DNA from: Burkholderia diffusa
GTDB lineage: Bacteria > Pseudomonadota > Gammaproteobacteria > Burkholderiales > Burkholderiaceae
Direction of reading: 5' to 3'
DNA length: 64,000 nucleotides
NCBI RefSeq assembly: GCF_902499115.1
Contig: NZ_CABVPN010000025.1
Coordinates: forward strand, 1 to 64,000
The translations under genes were made by a program, and so were the position numbers. Below, piece after piece: positions 1-8,208 of the stretch (position 1 is the stretch's first letter; each line of letters starts with the position of its first letter). The notes beneath the pieces were generated by a model. It had not been told where the DNA came from. It saw only the letters and a list, made by a program, of their open reading frames with translations, and did not search any database.

Positions 1-174
1 CGCTGCTTTACCCGGAACGATTCAACATCGGAATCTGAGTCTTAACCCGCCTCACACACAAGATTCCGGATACCTCCCCGGAACCGCGCATGCGCCGCCT
101 CGCGCCTTTAAGCTGCTCGCTCCACGACCCAGCGAGCCGAGCTCTAGCACGTCGTGAGTTGAACGGCGCGCCGC

Positions 175-750
175 TTAGACTGCGTCGCGTACCCGCATGA
201 TCGTCTGGCGGCTCGTGCCAAATCGCCGAGCGAGCGCGGCCACGCTTGCCCCCGTGTTCAACTCGCGCAGCACGCCCGCCCGCTGCTCGTCCGACAGGGC
301 GGACGGCCGCCCCATCGCCTTGCCTTCCGCCTTGGCGCGAGCGATACCAGCGTGCGTGCGCTCAATCAACAGATCCCGCTCGAATTCGGCCACTGCGTTC
401 AACACCTGCATCGTCATCCGGCCGGCCGCGCTCGTCAGATCTACGCCGCCCAGGGCGAGACAATGAACCCGGATACCGCGTTCGGCCAATCCCTCGACCG
501 TGGCCCGCACGTCCATCGCATTGCGGCCGAGTCGGTCGAGCTTCGTCACAATCAACACGTCGCCTTCTTCCATCTTGACGAGCAACTGCGCAAACCCCGG
601 CCGCTGATCGGCGCTTACGCTCCCCGAAATGCTTTCCGACACAACGCGGCGCTTGTCGACCGAGAAGCCGGCCGCCTCGATCTCTCGTAACTGGTTCGCG
701 GTGGTCTGGTCGGACGTACTGACGCGGGCATAGGCAAAGGTTCGAGACAT
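175..750 (-). CDS. Serine recombinase, resolvase/invertase family
   Basis: This is a site-specific recombinase of the Tn3-resolvase/DNA-invertase family, 191 residues from the ATG at 750; an in-frame GTG at 759 is the alternative. The N-terminal catalytic domain starts FAYARVST, with the nucleophile Ser in RVST and the family motif LDRLGRNAMD near residue 75. The E helix reads VLNAVAEFERDLLIERT, and MGRPSALS leads into a C-terminal helix-turn-helix (VAALARRFGTSRQTI). All key parts are present, so it looks active. Immediately upstream are spaced TGTCCG/CGGACA half-sites that fit a res site. It probably resolves cointegrates or dimers of the island or of an element nested in it. Confidence 0.93.
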   Translation of the reverse strand: MSRTFAYARVSTSDQTTANQLREIEAAGFSVDKRRVVSESISGSVSADQRPGFAQLLVKMEEGDVLIVTKLDRLGRNAMDVRATVEGLAERGIRVHCLALGGVDLTSAAGRMTMQVLNAVAEFERDLLIERTHAGIARAKAEGKAMGRPSALSDEQRAGVLRELNTGASVAALARRFGTSRQTIMRVRDAV

Positions 751-765
751 ATCGGGCACTCAATC

Positions 766-869
766 TGTACGAAATAGATGTCCGAATGTAAGACAATGTC
801 CAAAACATTTCAACCCTTATTTACGGACAGGGCAAAATGCCCCTGTCCGCAAGGGATCAGTTTCGGACA
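766..869. other. Putative res site of the adjacent resolvase (three subsites)
   Basis: Half-site motifs TGTCCG or CGGACA occur at 779-784, 824-829, 844-849 and 864-869, with near copies at 766 (TGTACG), 797 (TGTCC) and 791-795 (AGACA). They pair into three inverted units: 844-869 (26 bp), 797-829 (33 bp) and 766-795 (30 bp). Tn3/gamma-delta res sites have subsites of 28, 34 and 25 bp with TGTC(C/T)GA ends, and subsite III lies next to the resolvase gene, as it would here. The assignment rests on motif spacing only. Confidence 0.6.
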
Positions 870-909
870 GATTCGGTCGGGCATAACTTGTGACCGGCGC
901 GCGCTGTCG

Positions 910-1164
910 TCAGTCATTGCGCTTCACCAGAGGGACGCGTCCGAATGGATCGTGCAGCGGCGTCGCCTTGTCGCGGCGAGCCGGGACGCCGGCATTGTGA
1001 TACCGGAGCACCGCCGCTACCGCACGCGCGGCCACCGAATAGGCGAGTCCCTGGGCGTGCTCGGCCTCACGATAGGTTGTGCCATCCACCAGTACCGCAC
1101 GCGCCATCGTTCGCTTGCAGTTCTGACCAGCGATTCGAACTCGATTGCCGTGAGATGCGGCAAA
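910..1164 (-). pseudogene. TrfB/KorA-like transcriptional repressor, apparently frameshifted
   Basis: The downstream frame encodes MARAVLVDGTTYREAEHAQGL and a helix-turn-helix segment followed by AAVLRYHNAGVP, resembling the DNA-binding core of plasmid KorA/TrfB (IARGVLVDG, then an HTH). The expected KorA-like N-terminus, LTAIEFESLVRTASER, is in a different frame just upstream (about 1100-1160). The two join near 1109-1112, which suggests a one-base indel. An uninterrupted ORF does run from a GTG at 1191, but its first 30 residues look like out-of-frame translation. TrfB-family proteins repress plasmid and island operons, so this may be a decayed regulator of the cargo half. Confidence 0.45.
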
Positions 1165-1227
1165 TAGGGGTAGGCCGTCGTCACTTCGCACCTGTATCCG
1201 GAGGATATGGATTAGACCGGCTCGCGC

Positions 1228-3105
1228 TCAGATCAGCGGCTGCGTGCCGGGCGTGGCCGCGCCTCGCCTCAGTTCCTGGCCGGTCTGCGCCGAACGGACC
1301 ACCAGTTGGACATAGCTGTTCGTCGGCCCGTACGGTGCGAAGAACCGTTCGAGCAGTTTCGTGAACACGACCAGGCTAACTTCGCGCAGCGCGGTCTCGT
1401 CGAACGACAGCATGATTTCGATGCCGCGCACGAACGACGGAAACTGACTATCGAGCGACATCCATTTGATCGCCGGCTTGTAGTCCAGATCGGTGATCGC
1501 GTCGATGCAGCGCTGCGCGAGCGGTGTCGTGCGCACCGCGTGCAGCCGCATGAATGCTTTCAGGGCCGGCAGCCCGTCCCGCGTCAGATCCAGCGGATGC
1601 GGCGATAACGTCGACAGCACACGCCACAACGCGCCGTTGCCGCGCGGCAGCTCGGCCGTCAATGTCGGTCGAGTGATCAACTGAATCGGACAATCCAGCG
1701 CGTTGCTTTCGAGCATCAAATCGCCCACCGCATTGCCGATCGACAAGCGCGCCGGCAAGTCGCGATTTGTCACCGTCGTCACCACATCGATTTGAGGCAG
1801 CTTTGGCCGTGCCGACTGTCCGTCCAGCCCGACCAGCGACAGCATCATGGTTTGACGGCCGGGCGATCCCGCGTCGCGATCACGAAACGCGACCCAATAG
1901 ACCGTCGCCGAATCAGGGCGTGGATCGTGACTCAGCGCCTGATAGGGTCGCACCAGGGTTCTAGGTCGATCACTATCGAGCGACACGTCCTCGTCTTTGT
2001 CCTTCTTGTTGGAGAGTTCGCCCAGATAGACCGCGTCGACCGAATACACGCCCAGCGGCGAATGTTTCGCCAGTCGCATGGGCTGAACCGGATAGGCATC
2101 CTGCCCCTTCAACACAATGGGCTGGGCCGGTTGTGAGAATAGATTCACGACGGGCGTGCAAAACAGCTTGAACGCCGTTGCGTCGACCGACGCGAGCGCC
2201 AGCGCAGCGATCGAATCGGCAGGTGTATCGCGCAATACGACATGCAAGGTCAGTTCCCGAGCTTCAGTGGCGCTTGCTGCCCGCCACACACGGCCGATGT
2301 CGAGATCGACAAAATCGAACAGCTCGGGAAATGCGAAGTATTCCAGCAAGTTGCGGTAGGTGGTCGCAGTGAGGCTGGTGGTTCGGCTGCCCGGCAGCAA
2401 GCGATCGGTATCGGCGAAACCGACCGGTTCAAACGGCACCTTCGATATGGTCCGCCAGCGCCCACATTGATCGACCTCAACATACGCGGCGGCCGCGCGC
2501 AGCAGCAAAGCATCCAGCAGCGACGAGACAAACGGCCGCTCGCCAGAAAGGTAGACGCGTATGGGGCCGTCAGTAATGGCCGCCGTGAACGGGCCGGCGG
2601 CCGGCGTGAAACTGATCGACAGCACGCCAGTTGCGTCGGCGGGCAATCTCACGGCCGACGGTGCCAGCGTCGTCGGTGCATACCGTGCGGACCGGATTTG
2701 TAGTGGCGAGATGGTCACGTCGTAGGCCGATCGGAATCGCACCGGGGCTGTGCGTGCATTCAACTCCACGCCACGCGGCACGACGACCGGCTCTGTTAGT
2801 TGACCGACGATCGCCCGTGGTTCGAATCGGACAATCGCGCACGATGGCACCGTGCGCAGATAATGCGGGTAGACAACCTCAAGCAACGCCTCGGTGAATT
2901 CGGGATAGTCGTCGGCCAGCTTCGAATCGAGGTGCGCGGCAAGAAACGAAAAGTTCTGAATCAGACGCGTCACATGCGGATCGTCGGTCCGGCCGCTCTG
3001 GATGCCGAGCCGAGCGGCGATCTTCGGATAGCGGATCGCGAAATCGCCCAATGCCCGCGCGAACAACCCGAGCTCGTATTCGTAATGCGACAGCAGGTGA
3101 TCCAT
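1228..3105 (-). CDS. tssF: Type VI secretion baseplate protein TssF (VasA/ImpG family)
   Basis: TssF is a wedge component of the T6SS baseplate, working with TssE, TssG and TssK to dock the VgrG spike on the sheath. The protein is full length for the family (625 residues). The N-terminus has the hallmark IRYPKIAARLG and later VYPHYLRTVPS; the C-terminus has FVRGIEIMLSFDE and LLERFFAPYGPTNSYVQL. It lies 4 bp after the upstream gene and closes the vgrG operon. What is odd is that tssG, tssE and the rest of a T6SS are absent, so this is an orphan copy within a vgrG module. It may adapt this spike to a resident machine. Confidence 0.92.
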   Translation of the reverse strand: MDHLLSHYEYELGLFARALGDFAIRYPKIAARLGIQSGRTDDPHVTRLIQNFSFLAAHLDSKLADDYPEFTEALLEVVYPHYLRTVPSCAIVRFEPRAIVGQLTEPVVVPRGVELNARTAPVRFRSAYDVTISPLQIRSARYAPTTLAPSAVRLPADATGVLSISFTPAAGPFTAAITDGPIRVYLSGERPFVSSLLDALLLRAAAAYVEVDQCGRWRTISKVPFEPVGFADTDRLLPGSRTTSLTATTYRNLLEYFAFPELFDFVDLDIGRVWRAASATEARELTLHVVLRDTPADSIAALALASVDATAFKLFCTPVVNLFSQPAQPIVLKGQDAYPVQPMRLAKHSPLGVYSVDAVYLGELSNKKDKDEDVSLDSDRPRTLVRPYQALSHDPRPDSATVYWVAFRDRDAGSPGRQTMMLSLVGLDGQSARPKLPQIDVVTTVTNRDLPARLSIGNAVGDLMLESNALDCPIQLITRPTLTAELPRGNGALWRVLSTLSPHPLDLTRDGLPALKAFMRLHAVRTTPLAQRCIDAITDLDYKPAIKWMSLDSQFPSFVRGIEIMLSFDETALREVSLVVFTKLLERFFAPYGPTNSYVQLVVRSAQTGQELRRGAATPGTQPLI

Positions 3106-3109
3106 TCAG

Positions 3110-4249
3110 CTACAGTCCCAGTCGGTCGGGACGCACCAGCGTTGGGCCGACGAAGACGAGTTTGCGCAATGCCGCTTGTGGGCCGTATGGCTGCATCCGG
3201 AAGTGCGGCCGCCGCCAGTGGCCACTTATTTCGCGCTGCGCGCTGTCCGATGGGACTGATCCGGCTGCCTCGGCGTCGAGAATCGCGGGGCCGACAATAT
3301 GTCGATCGTAGAGCTGTTCGATTTCCGCGAGTCGCTCCGCGCGCTTGCGCTTGCCGAGCCCCGGAAAGTGTCGCGGCGCGTTCGAGTAAGCGCGATCATG
3401 TACAACCTGCGCATGGCGCACGTTGAGGTACAGCATCATCTTGATCGCATAGTCCAGGGCGTCGCGCCAGAACTGCTGAGCGTCGGGCGAATCGGGCATT
3501 CCGTCAGCCGCAGGCTTGCGGAACAACTCATCCACAAGCTCACGGATCGTCTTGTCGGGGTCCTCCAGCGGCAGCGTAATCGAATCCATTACCGCCCCTT
3601 CGCTGGGACCCCCGGCCATTAACCATGTCGCGAATCCGATCGACCGCTCGTTTTTGAAAATCGCGATCGCCTCAATGTCGCCGGCTTGTTTCCAGCGGGT
3701 AGGTTCAGGGATGATGCATAGCGTATCAGTCGGCATCTTGAGCATGCCAATCGGCACATCCTCCGCGATATAGGCGGCGTCGAGCAGGCGGTGCAGTGGT
3801 GGAGTCGGCTCGTAAAAAGCTCCTTTGCGCACCTCGAATGCCAGCCACACGGCGCTGTATTGAGCGACCCCGGCGAGTACGTCAGCCGGGCGGCCGTCAG
3901 CGCCGTGCGGCAAGAGATCCCGCGTAAAGCGATCGAAATAGCGCGTCAGGCGCAGGATACCGTGCGAGCGCAGCATCTCGGTGAGCGTCGGCGACGCCAC
4001 GCGGTCTGATGCGGCCCGCAGCGCGTCCCACGCGGCGAGCGCACCGGTAACCCGATAGCGAACCGGTCCAGGCAGGCGAGCAAGCTTCGGATCGGTGACG
4101 GCGTCGCCCGAGCGCATCAGCGCGGTAACAAGCCGCTGACGAATGTCGGCGCGCAACGCTTGACGCTGAGCGTCGGATATCAAGACGGTGTTGCGTGACG
4201 ACGCGCCCATCAAACTTGCTTCCTTCATCCGCTCTACCGAACCGCTCAT
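3110..4249 (-). CDS. Conserved protein of the vgrG module with an AcrVA2-like C-terminal pattern
   Basis: This is a 379-residue protein with no signal peptide or membrane segment. I chose the ATG at 4249, which has an AGAGG ribosome site about 7 bp upstream, over a GTG at 4258. The C-terminal region contains YAIKMMLYLNVRHAQ, then a charged stretch (KRKRAERLAEIE), then GHWRRPHFRMQPYG and FVGPTLVRPD. This order recalls a widespread phage and plasmid family that includes the anti-CRISPR AcrVA2 (RRGHWH, then a basic strand and a P-x-x-V end). The match is from memory of the family, not from a search. Position between PAAR and TssF genes suggests a T6SS-related role, or passive carriage as a defence gene. 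The function is not known. Confidence 0.6.
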   Translation of the reverse strand: MSGSVERMKEASLMGASSRNTVLISDAQRQALRADIRQRLVTALMRSGDAVTDPKLARLPGPVRYRVTGALAAWDALRAASDRVASPTLTEMLRSHGILRLTRYFDRFTRDLLPHGADGRPADVLAGVAQYSAVWLAFEVRKGAFYEPTPPLHRLLDAAYIAEDVPIGMLKMPTDTLCIIPEPTRWKQAGDIEAIAIFKNERSIGFATWLMAGGPSEGAVMDSITLPLEDPDKTIRELVDELFRKPAADGMPDSPDAQQFWRDALDYAIKMMLYLNVRHAQVVHDRAYSNAPRHFPGLGKRKRAERLAEIEQLYDRHIVGPAILDAEAAGSVPSDSAQREISGHWRRPHFRMQPYGPQAALRKLVFVGPTLVRPDRLGL

Positions 4250-4260
4250 GCACGACACCT

Positions 4261-4521
4261 CTATTCAAGCGACGAAATCAGTCGCGCCCCGCATTCCGTC
4301 AGATCGTCGTGGAAGGCGACCGGCGTACCGTGGTGATTGCGCGTGCTGTTTTGCGGAATGATCCTGAACTGGCCACCGCACTGCGGACACCATGTCAGAT
4401 GCCCCTTCAGCGCGACCGGAACGCCAAGCGCAGTCAAATCCTCGCTCGCGGTGATCACTTCGCCGCCATGGGTCGTCTTGTCATGCAAGCGAATCACACC
4501 GCGTCCGCTTTCGTCTTTCAT
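4261..4521 (-). CDS. PAAR-domain spike-tip protein
   Basis: PAAR proteins form the conical tip that caps a VgrG trimer and often carry effectors. This short protein (86 residues from the ATG at 4521) starts with VIRLHDKTTHGGEVITAS, the typical PAAR opening. It has CPQCGGQF in the middle and HHGTPVAFHDDLTECGARLIS at the end, giving the expected His/Cys metal-binding residues. It has no extension domain, so it is a bare tip. A longer reading from 4590 would overlap the upstream gene and adds nothing PAAR-like. The start follows the upstream stop with one base between (TGATATG), so translation is probably coupled. Confidence 0.85.
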   Translation of the reverse strand: MKDESGRGVIRLHDKTTHGGEVITASEDLTALGVPVALKGHLTWCPQCGGQFRIIPQNSTRNHHGTPVAFHDDLTECGARLISSLE

Positions 4522-4522
4522 A

Positions 4523-5590
4523 TCAATTTCGCGCCGGGTTGATCTTGGGGGTATCGAGCCACGACGCAGCATAACGCGTCGCGTCGCCATCTCCAGTCCA
4601 GTCTTCGACGCGAGCCTTAGGATTGATCGGGTAGTCGCCGCGTCGTCGTGCCATCACTGTGTCGCTCCAACCGACCGGCGTGCCAGCTCGCGGTTGTATA
4701 TAGGAATCGTCAGGCTTGATCTCACTGATGCGCTCAATCGATTTCGGCCAGATTGGATTCCTGCTGGTGACGTTGGCAAGGATGCGCATCACCGTGAAAA
4801 TGAGTATCAACGGCATCATAACGACACGGAAAATCGCGGGCGCGTCCATCCCGATACCGTAAAGCGAGAATAGGAACGATTCGCGCGGCGTCTCGTTCTC
4901 CGTGTGAAACAACATCGGCTTGGGCAGACCGTTCGGCCCGTCGTTCATAAACTTGCACCAGTAGTTCCACTGAGCAAGTGCCAACTCAACCTCAGCGGCC
5001 GGCATCCATCCGCGACCGATCGAGAAGACCCGCGTCACATTGCCGTGGTCGTCGACCGTGTAATGGCGGATGTGGAATAGCTCACCGAAGGTCGACATCT
5101 CGCGATGCAGGCAAAAAATGGAATCGGACGACCAAGGGGCTTCCCACACCACATCACCTTCGCCTGGCCTGGCGAAGAAACGACGTTTACGGACTAGGTA
5201 CAGCTTGCGCTCACCACGGTGAAATCGAATCGGACGATATCTAAGGCCAAAGAGCAGGCCGCGACCAGCGGCCCAAGCGCCCACTGCACACGCGATAGAA
5301 ATCACGAGCGCCATAAAATTGAAAATAGTCATCCAAAAATCGGGGACGCTCGGGCCAGCATGCATTACATAATATATATACGGGCCGACACTTATACAAA
5401 TAAAAGCAAACACTGCAGCAGTTATTGACCAATGTTTTTCCAACAGAGATGGCTCAGTAACGTCCATATAGGCCGAGTTGATCCGAAAGATAGTCCCCGA
5501 GTCTTGAATTTCTGGGCTAATTGGTTGATTAATTGAAAGCCTATGCATGAGGTCCCATTCTGGAATGGGCATCCCTACACATTTCTTCAT
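4523..5590 (-). CDS. DUF6708-type membrane protein, candidate immunity protein for the MIX effector
   Basis: This 355-residue protein has two adjacent hydrophobic segments (about residues 55-80 and 90-115) and a third near residue 285 (MMPLILIFTVMRIL). The central domain has RYRPIRFHRGERKLYLVR and VVWEAPWSS, as in DUF6708 proteins found next to T6SS toxins. It begins 17 bp after the pore-type effector gene, the usual place for immunity genes, and is membrane-bound as a pore neutraliser would be. The immunity role is an inference. The start is the ATG at 5590; a TTG at 5605 is less likely. The 5' half is clearly AT-richer than its neighbours (around 5240-5560), a sign of recent transfer. Confidence 0.7.
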   Translation of the reverse strand: MKKCVGMPIPEWDLMHRLSINQPISPEIQDSGTIFRINSAYMDVTEPSLLEKHWSITAAVFAFICISVGPYIYYVMHAGPSVPDFWMTIFNFMALVISIACAVGAWAAGRGLLFGLRYRPIRFHRGERKLYLVRKRRFFARPGEGDVVWEAPWSSDSIFCLHREMSTFGELFHIRHYTVDDHGNVTRVFSIGRGWMPAAEVELALAQWNYWCKFMNDGPNGLPKPMLFHTENETPRESFLFSLYGIGMDAPAIFRVVMMPLILIFTVMRILANVTSRNPIWPKSIERISEIKPDDSYIQPRAGTPVGWSDTVMARRRGDYPINPKARVEDWTGDGDATRYAASWLDTPKINPARN

Positions 5591-5607
5591 CAAGCGCTCG
5601 TCCAAAA

Positions 5608-8208
5608 TTACCCCCCAACCGCAGAGTTGAACGCCTTCAGTTCGTCTTCCAGCGTGCGGTAGTGCTCACCCGTGCTGAACCTGCATCGCTTGACCCAATC
5701 GCTTAGCTCGGATGACTTCAACATGGCAATTCCAATACTTATAGCAATACCCACAAGAAACACTAACCAGAAAGCGGGAACCGATCCCCACAGCGCGAAA
5801 AATGCAACATACATACCCAAGGACCCGTTCAAAAGATAAAGAGCAGCCAATGGGTATTCTTGGTTGTTCCGAGCCTCGGGGAAGTTCTTTGTTAGGTCGC
5901 CGTAGGCGAGTAATGCCCCCGCAAACGAACCCGCAAAGCGGCCCAAGCCAACGCCAATCTTCGCGTACCTGCCGGCACCCGCCCAATGCTCCAGCAGGTA
6001 CGCGGACAGTGGATGCGGTTCCTCAGCCGCAACCTTGACAGTGCTCGAAATCGTTTCGACCACGTTGCCAGCGATGGCCGCGACACAGCACCAGAACTTC
6101 TTCTTGTTCTCCTCGTTACTAAACTGATCGCTGCTCGCCCAATCTTTGGCGGCAAAAGCAAAGGTCGCCATCTGGATAATCGCAGTCGCAACGCCAAGAT
6201 TGAAGTCGGCCGGCGCTGACGAGCCCATCCATCGCTTCAGCGTCGTCGCGCCGGGAATCTTGACCTCCTGGATGAGGCCTTCCTCAAGCCTACCTGTTCG
6301 TTGGAGTGCATCGACATCCATTTGCAGCGCAATGACCTTGGAATCCGGCGCATTCGCCGCATTCAGGGTCTTGTGCGCGAGTACACCGGCCGCGCGCCGC
6401 TGCTGATTCTTGCTGCCCTCCAGGTCGACGCCCAGTTCCTCTGCTTGTTTGAGCATCCATTTCGCGAGCTGGTTTGTGCTGATCGTCTTCGGGTTGATTG
6501 AGACTCCAGCCTGGAGGTGCAAACGAATCATCATGAGCCTCTTGGCGGCTGACTCGCCGGCCTGGGCGAGAGTGGCAACGATGACATTGCCAACGGTCAG
6601 CATCAAGCGATCTCGCAACGGAACCTGGCCATGTTTGTCTTCGAATTTTAGGAACGACCCTTTGTAGATGTTCATGAAGCTCTCGTACTGGATGTCGGAG
6701 CCGTGGAGCTTCGGTCCTGCTGCGTTCATCAGATTATCCTGACTGAACAACAACCCGCGTGCTATCAGGTTCCTAGTGTTCGCAAGGTCTGCCTGCGACA
6801 ACCAGTCGTTCACAACTTTCATGCACGCCTCTGTACCCACGCTTGAGCCGATCGCCTGCGAGCAGGATTCACTGTAAGCAAAGCCACTGCGGATGTCTTG
6901 CCTGTCGGTAATACCCGTCAACCAGTCGGAAAGCAGTTTGCTGCTCAACCAATCCGCATGAGCTTGTGCGAGCTTTTGCCATGTCGGGTGAAACGCGTCG
7001 AGCGCCTTTTTGTACTCGTCGGGGAAACGCTTGAGTGCATCCAGATCTAGCGCGGGAACTCGCTTACCATGCTCGTCGAGCTTGGTGCTGGCATCGACCC
7101 AAGCATCGTCCGCAGCCTCTTTTTTCGTTGTCGGCATATCGTTGACTTTCCGACTCCAATCGTCCATTGCCTTCTTTGTGCTGCCGGGCTTGAACAGACT
7201 GAGAATCATGTTGAATCCACCCGCATAATCCGGTACGCCCCTCGCGCCTACTGGCGGAGGAGATTTGCTATAAAGATCGGCATTTGCTTGCGCTGCGGCG
7301 GCGGAAGATCCGTATTTCAATTCAGCCATCTCACTCCCGCGTGCGCGAATCCCTTCCTTTGCCCGCTCTAACAATTGGGCAGTAGTGGCTTTCCAATACA
7401 TCTTTTCGTCGAAGCCGTTATTCAGGCTCGGCACCGTCAGTTCGCTCAGATCGTTCGCGATGCCGACAGGATCGTTGACCGCCAGAATGAACCCTTTCTG
7501 GTTCGGCGTCGCACGCATCGCATCGATGATTCGGGGCGGCAGCTTCCGCTTCCCCTGAGTAATTTCGCTTTTCGGGTCCCGGTTGCTGTATCCGAACGCC
7601 TCTTTCATCGCCTGCTCGTTCATCGAAAAGTGCGCGATCTGCGTGTAGGCCGCTTCGAAGCTCGCCGCGTCATCGGCGGTACCCGCCAATACTTGCGCTA
7701 CCTCAACGCATTGCATGTGCTGCTTGCGCCAACTTGCGTCGTGGATCTTGTTAAAAACAAGATCCTTGGTCCACCGTACATTGGACCAACCTATCCAGAA
7801 ATTCATGCCCGCCGGGTTGTCGCAGCCGGGCGTATACTCGATGTCGACGCAGCGGCCAAGCGTTTCGAAAGACAGATCACCGGCATTTGCACATCCTTGA
7901 GTCATCAGATTCTCAGCATCGGCCGGCGGTGGTGTCGAGCCTGGCGGGAAGCTCCACATAATCCCGTCTTCCAGTACCGTGTAAGCACGCAGTCGCCGAC
8001 GCCTTTCGTCATAGGTGTACAGATAGCCCGGTCGCAGTGCCCTGAGAGAATATTTGGCCGTCGCGACCGACTGGGGTGCACGACTGTCGATCTTGAAGTG
8101 ACCAGACAATCCCGGGGCCTTAGCTGCGCCGCGCGGACATGCGACTGCGTACCGAACGGGGTAGAACAGCAACGACTTGCGATCACATAATGGACAGGTG
8201 GCGGTCAT
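5608..8208 (-). CDS. MIX-motif T6SS effector, VasX-like with C-terminal membrane region
   Basis: This 866-residue protein begins MTATCPLC. Both parts of the MIX marker are visible: FYPVR (residues 15-19) fits shhPhR, and LRPGYLYTY (58-66) fits hRxGhhYhh. The region is the one called the toxin VasX N-terminal region. No known enzyme motif follows. The C-terminal 250 residues carry several hydrophobic helices (for example ALYLLNGSLGMYVAFFALWG and FWLVFLVGIAISIGIAML), as in VasX, which permeabilises membranes. The ATG at 8208 overlaps the stop of the DUF4123 gene as ATGA, so I reject the longer reading from 8298. It is delivered by the VgrG/PAAR of the same operon (inference from order). Confidence 0.85.
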   Translation of the reverse strand: MTATCPLCDRKSLLFYPVRYAVACPRGAAKAPGLSGHFKIDSRAPQSVATAKYSLRALRPGYLYTYDERRRRLRAYTVLEDGIMWSFPPGSTPPPADAENLMTQGCANAGDLSFETLGRCVDIEYTPGCDNPAGMNFWIGWSNVRWTKDLVFNKIHDASWRKQHMQCVEVAQVLAGTADDAASFEAAYTQIAHFSMNEQAMKEAFGYSNRDPKSEITQGKRKLPPRIIDAMRATPNQKGFILAVNDPVGIANDLSELTVPSLNNGFDEKMYWKATTAQLLERAKEGIRARGSEMAELKYGSSAAAAQANADLYSKSPPPVGARGVPDYAGGFNMILSLFKPGSTKKAMDDWSRKVNDMPTTKKEAADDAWVDASTKLDEHGKRVPALDLDALKRFPDEYKKALDAFHPTWQKLAQAHADWLSSKLLSDWLTGITDRQDIRSGFAYSESCSQAIGSSVGTEACMKVVNDWLSQADLANTRNLIARGLLFSQDNLMNAAGPKLHGSDIQYESFMNIYKGSFLKFEDKHGQVPLRDRLMLTVGNVIVATLAQAGESAAKRLMMIRLHLQAGVSINPKTISTNQLAKWMLKQAEELGVDLEGSKNQQRRAAGVLAHKTLNAANAPDSKVIALQMDVDALQRTGRLEEGLIQEVKIPGATTLKRWMGSSAPADFNLGVATAIIQMATFAFAAKDWASSDQFSNEENKKKFWCCVAAIAGNVVETISSTVKVAAEEPHPLSAYLLEHWAGAGRYAKIGVGLGRFAGSFAGALLAYGDLTKNFPEARNNQEYPLAALYLLNGSLGMYVAFFALWGSVPAFWLVFLVGIAISIGIAMLKSSELSDWVKRCRFSTGEHYRTLEDELKAFNSAVGG

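Noticed and set aside
1..174. Possible left end of the island or an att repeat
   Set aside because: No match to the tRNA-Leu 3' end and no inverted repeat of a known transposon found by eye; I see nothing supportable in this stretch.
4261..4590. Longer PAAR protein from 4590
   Set aside because: The first 23 residues are basic and overlap the upstream gene; the ATG at 4521 follows the upstream stop and begins the PAAR domain.
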